Source of the DNA: Sipunculus nudus
Taxonomy: Eukaryota > Annelida > Sipuncula > Golfingiida > Sipunculidae
Assembly (NCBI GenBank): GCA_026874595.1
Contig: CM049320.1
Location: 7,135,464 to 7,199,463 of the forward strand
Direction: 5' to 3'
DNA length: 64,000 nucleotides
In this document: piece after piece, positions 24,194-36,906 of the stretch
Layout of the letters: every line of letters begins with the position of its first letter
How positions within the stretch are numbered: position 1 is the first letter of the stretch
Position numbers and translations under genes: made by a program
The notes under the pieces: model-generated
Told to the model about the DNA's origin: nothing
Seen by the model: only the letters and a program-made list of their open reading frames with translations
Databases searched by the model: none

Positions 24194-25627
24194 ACAGATT
24201 TAATTTCATCACGGCTGGCCCAAACTAAATGATAGCGCTTAATTAATGGGATTAATGGAAAGACCGCGCCCCAAGGCAGGGTTACACTCACAAACGAGTG
24301 TGCCTTTCGGGGGTTCCTCGGTGGTAAGACCCAGCAATGGGTTCGAGTGAACAACCAGGGCAAACAGGTGCAGAAATCACCGGGCCCGATTAACATGAGA
24401 GGAAGCGTGTGATACTGCCCTGTCACTTAGTCCGAAACCAGAATGAAATTCTGCAATTGTACATAGATAGTTAAGGTAGCATTTAAAAAAAATGGAGGCC
24501 GTTTATGTGTCAGCTACTATGGCGCTAGGATCCATTAGTTTCTCATTTTTTACTCTACCCACGATCCTACGCTAAAACCACATGACACGGTGTATGTTAT
24601 TTTACGATCTGAGAGGATACGACTTCGCTCAAACATTTTCCCCCTAGAGTAGTATTGTAGTATTGTCAACCTATGAACACTTTAAATATTCACATACACG
24701 AGGAGACATGATTTAAAACTCTTTTAGCTTATCCGATATTTATGTTTTTGTCAACAAAATATTTAATACACGAATAAATAACAGGTAAAAGATGATAGCA
24801 CCACAAGCATATAATTACATCTCCCTGGGGGACTGACACTTCTGTACATGTACTGTAAGGCTACAGTTAAACAACATACAGGGCATTGAAGAAGCACTGA
24901 AAATGTTGCAATAAAACTGCATCCCAATAAAAAGTAAAACCTCCGAATAAAAAGTGTTTTTCATAAATTGACAAATGAAATACAAATTAACTTAGTACAT
25001 GTAATAGTTAAAAGGTTCTTTGATGAAAGAGACAATCCAGATTTAAGATGATCTCAGTTTTCCAGTGTAATCGCTGCTACGTGACTGCATGAAGGGAGGC
25101 AACGCTGGCTCTGGCCAACATCGATCGATTCATTAACATTATACGTGACGTAACCGTCTGGATGTGAGAGGAAAATTCCCGGGATAAAAATAACCGAAGC
25201 AGCTCTAAATTAGCCCCCTCCCACGCGAAATGCTTTTATCAACATTACATTAATTGTAGCAAATTCTTATTTTTCCATGGTCGCCTATATATAAACAATC
25301 AGTTGGCACATATAGTAAAAATTCTATGAAATGATACATGTGATAAGTTTGACATCAGCCCAATCACCCATGGTTTATTTCTGTCGGCCCATGTGCTTCA
25401 GTAATTAGTGGAAAGCCAAAGACTTTCTGTAGATGTCCTTGGTTTTGGTGAGTGTTTTGATATATTTTATTTGTGTGTTTAGAATATATCCATGAATACC
25501 TCTAGACAGCAATCTGAAAGTTGAAAATTAAGTTAATAAGAGAAATTTGTGAATAACTTCACAATTTAAGTCCTGACCCATAGCTAATGACGCTCATCTG
25601 ACAATATATATATATATGTATGTATAT
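24132..25627. other. Intergenic, no gene seen
   Basis: It opens with a 60-bp (AT)n tract. A GC-richer block at 24240-24430 shows no frame or RNA fold I can name. A possible 48-base exon near 25399-25447 is discussed among the rejected items. Confidence 0.4.
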
Positions 25628-25826
25628 CTGCCGAGGTTCATTCGTGCATGAGCAAAACGTTCCTAAATCCGAGTCATGAGACGGATCCACACTCAGATAT
25701 ATTCGATTCTTACTTGACCCATTCCAAAAATGTAATGAAAAGTTCATGAAACTCTGAGTTGTGAATAAACACACAAACACGCGGACGGGGATGAACGAAT
25801 TTCAACCTAGCGGAAGCAATTATAAC
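25628..25826 (+). repeat. 250-bp interspersed repeat (GGTTCATTCGTGCAT family), partial copy
   Basis: It contains the ordered words GAGGTTCATTCGTGCATGAG, AACGTTCCTAAATCCG, GGATCCACAC, ACTTGACCCATTCC, a run of ACACAAACAC, then GGACGGGGATGAACG and AGCGGAAGC. The same order occurs at 28691, 45359, 47340 and (reversed) 58141. Confidence 0.6.
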
Positions 25827-26364
25827 TAACACGTCAACATTTAAATGATAACGATTGAAAAAGGCATGACCAGGTCGAAGTAGCTCAATTGCCCTATATT
25901 GATACACAGAAATATCGACCCACTGCAATGTTTTGGTCTAAAAAAATTCTGCATGTGTTGAAGTTTTAATGTTATACTTGGCGTTATCTCTCCGGTCAAT
26001 ATACCAAACAATTAGCAATCAATGTGCACATAATATACTTAAGGACCCATGAAGTATGGGGTTGATCAGTTTATTTCTATATTCATATCAGAATAAAAAT
26101 GTGTTTTTTAGTCTTTTTGGGGGTGGGGGTGGGGTGGGCGAGGGGAGGTTATAGGGACCTGCGTAAAGGCCCCATCGTGTGCAAAACCATCAATTTTTTT
26201 TTCTTTTTTTTCTGGGTGACAGTTTATAACCAGATACTCCAAAGGTCGCTCACTTCTAACGCCGACCCTTTTAGACTGCATCACCATGACAGGCTTATAA
26301 AACAGATAAATCTGTCAAAGATATAGAGATACATATCAATGTTTTGTTTATTCTCGACATAATA

Positions 26365-26415
<51 letters not shown>

Positions 26416-28253
26416 TATGTGACAGACTGGTTCTGTACTTTTTGTTTCTTGTCGGTATGCGACAGACTGACTCGGTATATTTCCAGTTAATAAAGGATGT
26501 GCATCTGACCAGAGTGGTTACTGAACCGTGACAGCCTAACACAAAAAACTGTTTGTTTGGGAGACCCTGTTGCATATATATATATATATATATATAGACT
26601 GCACACATTTAAACCTGCCAACAATCTGGATTATCAGATTCGAACTGTAATAACATAGGTCCAAGTCGAAAAATTGTGCACAGTAAGCGAAGGGAATATA
26701 TGAATCATAGCTCATACAAATGTGTTTCACTAATCACCAGCTGGACGGGTGCAGCACTGGTCGGCTTTGCCTACCAGATCAGAGGCGGTCCTAACATTCA
26801 TTTATGACTCTCGTCCTTGGTAAGGAAAAACAAACCGGCCTATCCCGAATGGGTAAAGAATCCTTTATCTCATATTTATAATAATATATCAACATATTTG
26901 GGGAGCAAGATTACTTTCAAAACTGCATAGTGTTCCCTTAATATGACGGACCAACAAACGGGGATAAAAACAATGATTAACCCCAACCAAAGGTATCATA
27001 ATTAGAGGACGTTCCATGCTAAAATAAACGAAAGAGTATGTGTATACATGTAGCTTAGATGGCGGAGTCATTTGAGCTGAAACTGTAGTAGCTGCAATCT
27101 ATCTCAAGTAAACCAGGATTTATCAATGAGTAATAAAGTGACTATATGGCATATATGCAGCATGACAAATAAAATATATGGTTTGTTATAAATTATAACC
27201 AACTTATAACAACAAGTGTAAGAGACCAATAAAGCCCCATTGAGACACGTAAAAATGACGATGACATTTTGATGTCAAAAATAACGTTTATGAAAAAGAA
27301 TATGCTGGTATAAATATTTACCGAACTTGCCGGGAAAACCTTTGATATCAATTTTATGTGATATCGAGGAAACTACGTTTATTTATTGAAAAGTGCTAAT
27401 ATATTTTCTATGAGTGTAGTAGTCCTTAAATTCAGATACCTCGCTGGTCATATGCAACATTTATAAAACAAATTTACATTAATACTTGTTTCTAGGGGTA
27501 TCTCGCTGAAACAAGTTTTGATACGAAATTCTATTTTCGTATCCCAAGCGTGAAATAACATGTGTCTTCTTATAAATGAAGACATGTTTTTTTAAATGAG
27601 TGAGTTGACGTAAAGCCCATTAGCTATATGTGAAAAAGAGTTGTTTTTTTTAATCAGGGATACTTGAACACTGAGGAATGCCGCGTCCATAATTTCCTCT
27701 CGCAGATATTTATTTCCACATTTCTTTATTTCAGTTGGTTCATTACACTTTGCGCTTTCACTCTGACCATATAGGTCGGCAGTAAATTACTCTAGTTCTC
27801 ACTTGTTTGAACTTTGGAATTTACTTTTAGTGCAACCGGTATGTAAGGTACATACATGTTCCGGGGTTGTTTGGTACACTGGGTTTACCCTAAAATAAAC
27901 ATTTTAGATTTTATGACACTCTAAGAAAAACAAACTAAAAAACAAGATAACCCCATGCAAAGTGGCGATAGGTGCGACTTGAAAATTCCCGGACCTTTGG
28001 AAAAATTAAACGAAAAGTATCGAGGCTTGGTGGGTCGACTTTTATCTGGTCTCGAGTGATTCTACTTTTGATGTCGGCCTATGTTATTGGTCACTCAAGT
28101 TCAGCGGCCTCATTTAATCTCCAGGGGTGGGGGATAACTCGCAGGCATGGGAGGGTAATCAAAGTTTGGACAACTTTTTTTTTTATAAACACACACTCAC
28201 TTTTACACACACATATACACATTCCAACCCACCCACATATATATATATATATA
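25827..28253. other. Intergenic; compound microsatellites, no gene seen
   Basis: (CA)n(TA)n lies at 26365-26418, (TA)n at 26574-26596, (AC)-(AT) at 28190-28253, and a T-rich run near 26193-26211. The frame at 27972-28274 begins in unique sequence but ends in the CA/TA repeat and resembles nothing known. Confidence 0.4.
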
Positions 28254-28480
28254 TACCTTTTATTGTCTGTGTAACACATTTCAAATATATTTAAATTATA
28301 TAAGGTTTAAAAAAAAATAAGATTTTATTTTCCAGTAGTTTTTCCATGTTAATTCTAAACCAGGTTTAGATATAACAAGTTTCATAGTAAATTCAGAACT
28401 GGAACCAAAATCTATGATTCTTATTATTAAAACATTTCATTTTTAAATATATAAAGATCAATCTCTGAATATCAGGGGTG
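28254..28480 (+). repeat. Interspersed repeat pair, copy 1
   Basis: TACCTTTTATTGTC follows an (AT)n tract, then TTCAAATA, AAGGTTTAAA, CTAATTCTAAACCAGGTTTAGATATA-like text, ATTCAGAACTGGAACCAAA and CTGAATATCAGG running into a G-rich tract. The same sequence of words occurs at 38975-39173 in the same orientation. Confidence 0.65.
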
Positions 28481-28690
28481 GGGGTGGGGTGGGGGAGCGG
28501 TGAATACATGGAACCCCCCCCCCTTGTTAAAAGGTGTGTGTGAGGGTTACCGGGGGGGGGGGGGGTATGTATTTTGACGAGATGACCTGTTGCTGACTAT
28601 ATTGATTGAGTAGACCATCTTCATGAAAGTTCTTTGGCGAGGCAGGAATTATCTAGAAGAAAATAGAAATGTCCATTCAAATGAATGCAA

Positions 28691-29000
28691 GCCTCCGCCA
28701 TTCACATATTCGGCCCATATTCCCAGGTTCATTGGTTCAAAACTGACTGTATATTTGTGAATATTGTTGATGACGTTCCTGGATTCGGATCATGTGCTGG
28801 GTCCACACCAAAATCTGTCACATTCTTTATTGGCCCATTCCCGAAATGCCCTGAACATTTCATGATTACGTGAGTTATGCAGGGGCGTAGCCAGGACTGA
28901 GGGAGGGGAGGGGGCCATGATCAGTGGCGGATCCAGAAATTGGAGAAGGGGTTAGGAGACAGGGGCGCTAATATGAAATAGTATTTATGAAAACTAAGTG

Positions 29001-29055
<55 letters not shown>

Positions 29056-29848
29056 TATATATTTTAGTGTATGAAAATATAGATTTTTTTTTATTTTCAA
29101 TTATGAAACATGGTTTTATCAAGGTTAATTACAGGTGCCACGGGAGGGGGTATCCCCCTTTAATATTGGGAATTTTTGTTTAATAAACAATATAAAGAGA
29201 ACCTCTTGAGGCAATTTTCACACAAAAAAATATGAGCATTTTCTGTTCCTGAAAAACTGTTCTCCTAACTCTTTGAGTGATGATGTCATACTGTAAAGAG
29301 GTTTAATATTTATTTTTTTTTATATTTCTTCAAAATAATGATATAAAATTTCAATCGTTTTCACCATGTTAAAGTCAATGGCGCAAAGGCGCATTTACGT
29401 TAATAACTTGCAAAATTTTATCTTTTTAATGTAATGCTCGGAGTAAAATAACTGAAATGATGAAGTCTTATGTTCAACTTTGCATTTTACTGGAGCCCGT
29501 GGTCTCGACAGCACACAGGACTCCTAAGAGCACAGATCGCGAGCACCGGTATCACTAGAGGAGCCGTGAGATTGTCGACCCCAACCAGGCCCTGATGCTC
29601 TGCAGTTGTTTGCAGCTGTTCATAAATATCATCATCCTCAACTAATGAATTTGAAATTAATAAACTGCAGATAACTGCACTACAATCTAACTGTTTATAA
29701 TAGATTAATAAAATGAAAAATGAAAATTAATCACGAAAATTGGGAAATTAGATAAAGTAGGAGATATTGCAGCTCGACGGGGGGCCGCGCGCCGAAGCCG
29801 CCCCCTCTTGATCCGCCACTGAGAGCAAAGCAGTTTAATGCATATATA

Positions 29849-29911
<63 letters not shown>

Positions 29912-30080
29912 CTAAGAGAAATTAAAAAAGAACGGCGTGGTACTGGATGCGGGGGGGGGGGGGGTGGGGGAGGGGGCCATGGCCCCCTGCGGCCCCCCCT
30001 TGGCTACGCCCCTGTTATGTTGTGAACATATACACACACACACACGAACGGGGATGAACGCATACCCTCCCGGCGGAGGC
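28691..30080 (+). repeat. 250-bp interspersed repeat, complete copy interrupted by a transposon
   Basis: It begins GCCTCCGCCATTCACATATTC (28691) and ends CGGCGGAGGC (30080), so the ends form a short inverted repeat, GCCTCCGCC/GGCGGAGGC. Between GTGAGTTATG (28870-28879) and TTATGTTGTGAACA (30015 onward) lies the 1,135-bp composite element. The copy at 58141-58388 reads GTGAGTTATGTAGTGAACA there without interruption, which shows the empty site. Confidence 0.7.
28880..30014 (+). mobile_element. Composite TIR element, copy 2 (inverted relative to copy 1)
   Basis: The termini are CAGGGGCGTAGCCAGG at 28880 and GGCTACGCCCCTG ending at 30014. TTATG is duplicated on both sides (28875-28879 and 30015-30019). 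The inner termini are CAGTGGCGGATCCAG (28923) and TTGATCCGCCACTG (about 29822). The interior is the reverse complement of copy 1: shared words include ACTCCGAGCATTACATT, CACCGGTATCAC, and AATGGCGCAAAGGCGCATTTA versus its counterpart near 17290. The size difference (1,135 versus 1,693 bp) is accounted for by copy 1's 320-bp MITE and its roughly 218-bp duplication. It carries (AT)n tracts at 29006-29048 and 29841-29907. Confidence 0.75.
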
Positions 30081-30559
30081 AACAATTTTAACTACCCATT
30101 CAGATTAGATTTGACAGGATCAACCTCAGGTCGTAGTCTCAAGTCCTGTTACAAGAGCATTTTGTGCTGGCAAATTATTATAGGATCGGAGTGGGGAGAG
30201 ACAATTTGTAAACAAGGCACCCGTGCCCACATTCTCAGCCCACGAAGCCAATCAATGCATGTGTACTCTGGTTTTTGTTCCTGTTTTACAGTTTAGAACT
30301 TTCACAGTTTCGCAATATACGAATATGATGTCATTTTCAGGAAGACTTTGGTTTTAACCAGTTTTTCCCTGGCGCGGCTTGAAAATAAAAGTAAACGCAT
30401 TTACACAACCGAATCTGCATGTAGATGCACGGGCGACAGTTATCTCGCACTCCTGTAACATATAAATATATGTACACTAGAATGCTGTGAATTTCGCTGC
30501 TGTATTCATAAATTCAAAGGTATATACGTAGGTAAAAATCATGTGACTTCGTTCTCAGA

Positions 30560-30721
30560 TACCAAAATTAGATCAGAACCACGTGATCCTATAAGACTGC
30601 CGCCAGCGGGGGATTCTGACTCATCACGACTACCGTATATCGGCCTTGCTTTTACGACCTTCAACCTATTGACGGTGCTCAATGGCAAGCGAGCGCACGT
30701 TGGCGGGTGCCTCAATATACC
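30560..30721 (+). CDS. Candidate internal coding exon, unknown protein
   Basis: It is flanked by a plausible acceptor (CTTCGTTCTCAG| ending 30559) and donor (ATACCAG|GTAGGA, GT at 30722). The frame is open throughout and reads DTKIRSEPRDPIRLPPAGDS then LPYIGLAFTTFNLLTVLNGK and ends HVGGCLNIPG. The block is clearly GC-richer than its flanks and contains CCACGTGATC. No family is recognised. The opposite strand is also open here, and neighbouring exons are not identified. A CpG-rich regulatory island is the alternative. Confidence 0.25.
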
Positions 30722-30722
30722 A

Positions 30723-31841
30723 GGTAGGACATTCATATATACATAATGGTATGTAATATTAGATTTACTAGGTATATGCTTTTCCCAGTAACCAGCTCTT
30801 ACGTAATATACCGAGAATGTGTCGTCTAATGTACATTTCATGAACTTCCTTGGTAATACCTGTTCTTATAAAGTTCGCGAAGGCCGGTTTTCTGGCAGGA
30901 TGTTGATATTTAAAATTTAACCGACAGTCGAAGATCCCTTTAGATATCTAATACATGCATGGATGAAGTAATCTTTTGGCATATCCATGCATGTATATGG
31001 CTAACGTTTCCCTTTTCGTGGTTTCATTTATATTATAATAACGGCGGTAATATTAATGATGATGATATAATAATAACAAACATCAACATCATAATTGAAT
31101 CATCATATTCATTATAATTACCATTATAGGCGCAGTTCGGTTAGTGGCTAGGCGGGGCATGCCCTCCACTTTATTCCACCAGGAGGGACATACCATGTTA
31201 TATCCCTAACCATTCATATTCTAAATAAACGAATGTCCTTTTGTGATTAAATATAGACTCTAACTACAATATGTATAAAAATAAAGTATTAAAAAAAATG
31301 TATCACTGTGTGGCAATGTTCTTCAAATGTAAATAAAAAAATAAACAGCAGTGTTTCAGAAATTAATAAAATGCAAAAATAACTAATAATATGACATGAT
31401 TTCCCATTTTCACAACATTGTGTTAGCGCTCAAATAAAAAAAAATGCTGGTTTTACACAGTATAATTTTAGGGGAAAAGAGTTTACTTCTTGTCGGTTTC
31501 TGAAGAGATAAAACTCCTGATATTTATTTTCCAAAATGCTTCAATATAAGTTTTGATTGAAAAAGAAAAAAGAAATTGAAAAACTTCCACACCATGCACA
31601 CCAAGAAGACACCCCTCAGTCATCCCTTTCCTAGTAAACAACCTCCACAGTCAAAGTACCCTGGACATATTTGCCTCCCCCAGGACTTGGGGGGGGGGAT
31701 TAATGGGTAGCACTGTTGTAGTGATGATAATTAAAGTTATAACCTTTAATCATTAATACCTCCTAAATTTAAATACAAAATTAATGATAAAGTGGAAACA
31801 AATAAATAGTATATGTATACATGTACCATTAAGATATAATG

Positions 31842-31891
<50 letters not shown>

Positions 31892-31913
31892 ATAAATAAA
31901 TGTATATATATAT

Positions 31914-31946
<33 letters not shown>

Positions 31947-33143
31947 GAGAGACAGAAAGAGACAGACATATGCTATTGATATTGAGTTGAAGAGAGAGGG
32001 AGTGAGTGAGAGGAACATGGAATTCCGTCACATGCAAACCGAGAAAATTGCGTCATTGTCTAGGACAAAGTCTTTCAAAGTATTTCATGTATTCAACGAC
32101 ACTTGTACATCTTGCAGTTAACAGAATACATGTTCACATATGGAAGGAGACTGGAGGGTTATATATCCTTTTCATTTAATACATATATATATATATATAT
32201 ATATATAGAATCCAATTTTTATTCGACTGATTTTATTATTCAAACTATTAATGGTATTGGCCTATGCATTTAATCTTGTGCGAAACGCATATTTTCTAGA
32301 TTTGATATCATGTTTATTCCCTTCACTAACCTGAAGTTTCAAACTGTGTTAAATATTGCAATGTTTCATTTTTGGGTGATAGTCCCGAATTATATTCCGC
32401 GCTTTAATATATCAAATATGAATTTCTATTTTTAATTTAGAATGAAATGTAATATTTCAAAAGTCTGTTATCTGTAAAGTATATTTAAAATATGCAAATC
32501 GCAATAAAAGGTTAATATAAAATTATATATGTGCTTTAGGCGAGCAATTTTTAGTGAAAATTGTCTGTCTTTTCGGGGCATAATGTCGGTAAATTTAGTT
32601 TGTTCTCGCGATAATTCTTTCAGAAGATGAAGATAACAGTTATTTGAAATCAGTTGGATACATATCCTTTAAAATTTTTATATAGGCTTATAGTTAAAAT
32701 CTAGAGTAATTTATAGACAATTCTTAAAGTCTGTATAATGAAAAAAACATTAACAACATTATAACCATGAATATATGTGTAGTATAGATACTGAAAGAAT
32801 TAAGACAAGAATTAAGAAAAAGATATATATATATAAATATATATATGAGTATTTAGAAATATGAAACATCCCCAAGCATATGCATTTTAAAAAAAGACGA
32901 GTTCCGTATTTCATGCAAATGTCTATAACATAAAATGAGGGTTGAGTTTTACTATACTGCAGCACAATTTCTAAAAACAGAATATAACATCATGTAGGAA
33001 TACATAAATTAAACAATTTTTTTATTAACTTAATCTTTCAGGCAATTGAGCGGATATTTAGTATTTAATGTTTGGGAATCTTATACTTAATCCTACAAGA
33101 GAAGTATCAAATTATATATGTTATTTCTAGAGAGTGTCTTAAG

Positions 33144-33208
<65 letters not shown>

Positions 33209-33459
33209 TGAATGCTCATACCATGAGGGTAAAATGGATGGTCATATTTAAGAAAAAAGTTTATACGATTTTTGAAACAATCATTAAGCCCATTTCACAT
33301 GAAAAGTGTTAATATTCATCGGTTATTATAGTCTCATGTTCATGACAGCATTTTTATGATTAAATCTTAAATGTATTTATGTAATAATATATACACGTGT
33401 AAATTATCGATGAAAAAAAAGTTTATATTACAAGATGATGGCGTTCAATAGTCTTTTGG

Positions 33460-33492
<33 letters not shown>

Positions 33493-34107
33493 AAATAAAA
33501 TTATTAATGAAAATATCTAATATATCAGCATAGGATTGTCTATAATATATCGATATATGTTAGAGTTTGTAATTTGATTTATTTAACCCTTCGGTGCTCA
33601 GAGGGTCACTCATGACCACAAGTTATTTAGACCTATAGATCTCCCTCATTTGTATAAAATTTCTGAAGTCACACATGTTGCGCGTAAAATTTCAATTTTA
33701 AAGAAATCTGTTAAATTGAAACAACCCTTCTCCTTATATCAGATTATCTTAAATTAATCTGAACAGTTAAGGCTTAATGTAAACCCCATCTTTTGGCTAT
33801 ATACATACATATGTACCCTGAGTTAATCTGCATAACAGAGAAAGCTTAGAGCCTTAAATTGACGAAGTCGCTAAAACGTGTTTCAACCGTTATTTGCTAG
33901 GAATATTCTAGTGTCCTATAACAGACTATCCCCTAAAATTCCCTCCTCCTGGACGATATGGGTCAAGAACAATCTATATTTCTTTATAAATCTATTCTAT
34001 AAATAGCAACACGGTTGCTTATAATATTTATGAAGACAGCTATATTATTATACGGACTTTATACTGAAATCAATAATTGTCACTGATTCTTGTCAGATCC
34101 ATCACAA
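30723..34107. other. Intergenic; microsatellites only
   Basis: (AT)n tracts lie at 31843-31889, 32182-32207, 33146-33202 and 33462-33493. A compound (GA)n(GACA)n tract runs 31914-31968. The many Ile/Tyr- or Ser/Leu-rich frames are translations of these. No gene is recognised. Confidence 0.45.
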
Positions 34108-35613
34108 TGATCATCGTATTGGCTCTTGTTTTATAGAAATCTGAATTGTCGAATTGGCTCTTGTTATATAGTATCCTGAATTATCGCATTGGCTCTTGTT
34201 ATATAGCATCCTGAATTATCGCATTGGCTCTTGTTATATAGAATCCTGAATTATCACATTGGCTCTTGTTATATAGTGTCCTGAATTATCGCATTGGCTC
34301 TTGTTATATAGGATCCTGAATTATCGCATTGGCTCTTGTTATATAGAATCCTGAATTATCACATTAGCTCTTGTTATATAGTGTCCTGAATTATCGCATT
34401 GGCTCTCTTTATATAGTATCCTGAATATCGCATTGGCTCTTGTTATATAGAATCCTGAATTATCGCATTGGCTTTTGTTATATAGAATCCTGAATTATCG
34501 CATTGGCTCTTGTTATATAGAATCCTGAATTATCTCATTGGCTCTTGTTATATAGAATCCTGGATTATCGCATTAATTGGCTCATGTTAGAATCCTGGGT
34601 TATCCCATGAGGCCATTGGCTCTTGTTAGTATTATGAATTATCATATTGGCTTTTGCTAGAATCATCACTATAATATTTTCACTATTTTCCGAGTCCAAA
34701 ATGATCATATTGGCTCTTGTAAAATTCATGAATTAAATGCCTTTTTGGTTCTTGGTAGAATCATGTATTAAATGTCAAAATGGCTCGTGTGAGAATCATT
34801 AATTGTCATATTTACTCTTGTAAGAATCATGAATTATCAATCGGCTCTTAAAGTACCTTTATTGTCATATTGGCTCTTGTTAGAATACTGAACTATCATA
34901 TTGGCTCTTAAAAGAATAATGTATTGTCATATCGGCTCTTGTTAGAATCAGGATGCATTATATTGGCTCTTAAAGGTACCCTTTATTGTCATATTAGCTC
35001 TTGATAGAATATTGAACTATCATGTTGGCTCTTGTAAGACCAATTAATTGTTATACTGGCTCTAGTTAGAATCATGACTATATCATATTTGATCTTGCTA
35101 GAATCCTAAATTGTCATTTTGGCTATTGCTTGAACCATGAATGGTCATACTTGCTTTTGTTAGAATCCTGTATTGTCATATTGGCTCCAGTTAGAATCAT
35201 GACTTTCCCAAAATATATAAATGGCTCTTCTTAGAATTATGAATTGTCATATTGGCTATTGCTATAATCATGAGTGGTCATATTGGTTCTTGTAAGAATC
35301 CTGAATTGTCATGACTATCACATTAAAGCTTTTGGTTGAATTTTTTTTTCATATTGGATCGTGTTATAATAATGAATTGTCATATTGGCTCTTGTTAGAA
35401 TCAAGAATTGTCATACTTGCTCTTTATAGAATCATAACTATCATACTTTCTCTTGTTAGAATCATGAAGTATCATATTGGCTCTTCTTAGAATCCTGAAT
35501 TGTCATATTGGCTATTGTCAGAATCCTGAGTTGCCATATAGGCAATTGTTAGAATCATTAATTGTGTTATTGGGCCCTGTTAGAATTATGACTTTCATAT
35601 TGGCTCTTTAAAG
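34108..35613. repeat. Minisatellite, 35-bp units decaying into about 31-bp units
   Basis: The first part (34108-34600, about 14 units) repeats AATCCTGAATTATCGCATTG then GCTCTTGTTATATAG, 35 bp, with few differences. From about 34600 the unit becomes roughly 31 bp (AATCATGAATTGTCATATTG then GCTCTTGTTAG, lacking TATA) and is increasingly irregular to 35613. GGCTCTTGTTA is the shared core. It is not coding. Confidence 0.9.
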
Positions 35614-36652
35614 AAAATATCTCGCCAGTGCGGATGTTATATATAACAGACGTACTTTAAGCAATAAGAAGCCGGCACTATTTAAACAGTGTGTGATTCA
35701 ATATTAAAGAGAATTGAACTACTGCTTTATCCCGACTTTACAGTTATATTGAAGAAATACTGCTAGTTCGACTTAAAAGCATATATATGACCGGACATAA
35801 TGACAAAGTAATGCATTTTTTCCATGAGCATGCCCATAACTTGTGCTTGACCAGTAATCTTCTGTGAAAGAGTATTCTGTAAAAAATAAGCAAGTTAAAG
35901 CCAGAGATTACATCATGGGTTCTTTGTTAGTATTATAATAGCCAGACGTTAAATACTAGTTAGACTATTACTTTCAAAATATAGAGCTATGCAAAAATGA
36001 TTTTTTTTGACGGTGTACACGATACCCAGGCTCAATTCTCGACGATAGGTGTCGTTAGTTGGTTGCATCTCAATTCGAGAGCGCATGCCCAGGCCGTAGC
36101 CGGATTTGTTACACCTCAAAAAGGAATAAAGATACATGTATTACAGGGCTTTCGTGTACGTGAGGATAAGCGTCTTTGAAGCTAGAAATGTCTTTTGGAC
36201 GCTTTGTTATGAGTGTTCTCACGAATTTCTATCTGTAGGACCGAGAGGATCAATTATGTGAACAATGTGTTAATAGTGATCATTATTTTCCATTATTATC
36301 ATATACAATGACACGGATTCTAATCATTATAATGATATGATTATGAATATAAAATGATTCATTATATAAAATGATTCATTTTACATTAATTTTCACAATT
36401 TGTCACAGATATCTTCCATGTGACTTATGATTTCGCCTGGACGTCTTGGACTCTTCAATTTTCTTCTTATTGAAAGCCCCGTATAATATCACAAAGTAAA
36501 CTAATAATCCTGTCGAGCCCCAGGTGTCCTACAATATAATTTACAAAATCCCCTCTCCATGTGACCGTGGCAGCGAAAGTTAAAAGCTGTGTCAGAGAAA
36601 CAATCCGACGAAAAAAATAACCGGCCTTGGTCTCTATACTTGAAGAAGGTAA
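35614..36652. other. No gene seen
   Basis: The GC-richer stretch 36010-36180 is open on both strands for about 60 codons without a recognisable protein. The rest is AT-rich. Confidence 0.4.
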
Positions 36653-36787
36653 TACGGTAAAACCTCGCATAACGACCACCTCGGTTAAGAGAATATCTGA
36701 AAACAACCATCATTTTTTACGGTCTCGATCCTTTATCGCTCTTTATATTGGTCCGGATGGTGGTCGTAATTTCAAGGTTTGACTGTT
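36653..36787. mobile_element. MITE of the AACCTCGCATAACGACCACC type
   Basis: The left end CGGTAAAACCTCGCATAACGACCACC and the reverse complement of the right end, ACAGTCAAACCTTGAAATTACGACCACC, form inverted repeats about 135 bp apart, each next to TA. TA target duplication and the AAACCT...ACGACCACC words fit a small Tc1/mariner-type non-autonomous element. It lies under a 79-codon minus-strand frame, which is therefore discounted. Confidence 0.55.
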
Positions 36788-36852
36788 ATATCATTCTGGC
36801 CAAATGCCAGACGGGTATACACGAAACTGAACTTCGATTCATGAATACACAG

Positions 36853-36906
<54 letters not shown>

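Noticed and set aside
24290-24430. GC-rich block with GGGTTCGAGTGAAC as an RNA gene
   Set aside because: No tRNA, 5S or snRNA fold could be built around it.
25399-25447. 48-base micro-exon reading SGKPKTFCRCPWF with CAG acceptor and GTGAGT donor, vaguely like the start of a CDGSH iron-sulfur motif
   Set aside because: Too short, only CRC matches, the following residues do not fit the family, and no neighbouring exon was found.
27972-28274. 100-codon plus-strand frame as a coding exon
   Set aside because: It ends in CA/TA microsatellite, no splice sites fit well, and the minus strand is also partly open.
29937-30296. 119-codon plus-strand frame
   Set aside because: It spans the poly-G end of a transposon and the interrupted 250-bp repeat.
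34108-35613. CRISPR-like array because of regular 35-bp spacing
   Set aside because: Units are contiguous with no unique spacers, and the genome is eukaryotic; it is a minisatellite.
36467-36713. Overlapping 79- and 70-codon minus-strand frames
   Set aside because: They overlap a MITE and each other in different phases, with no recognisable domain.
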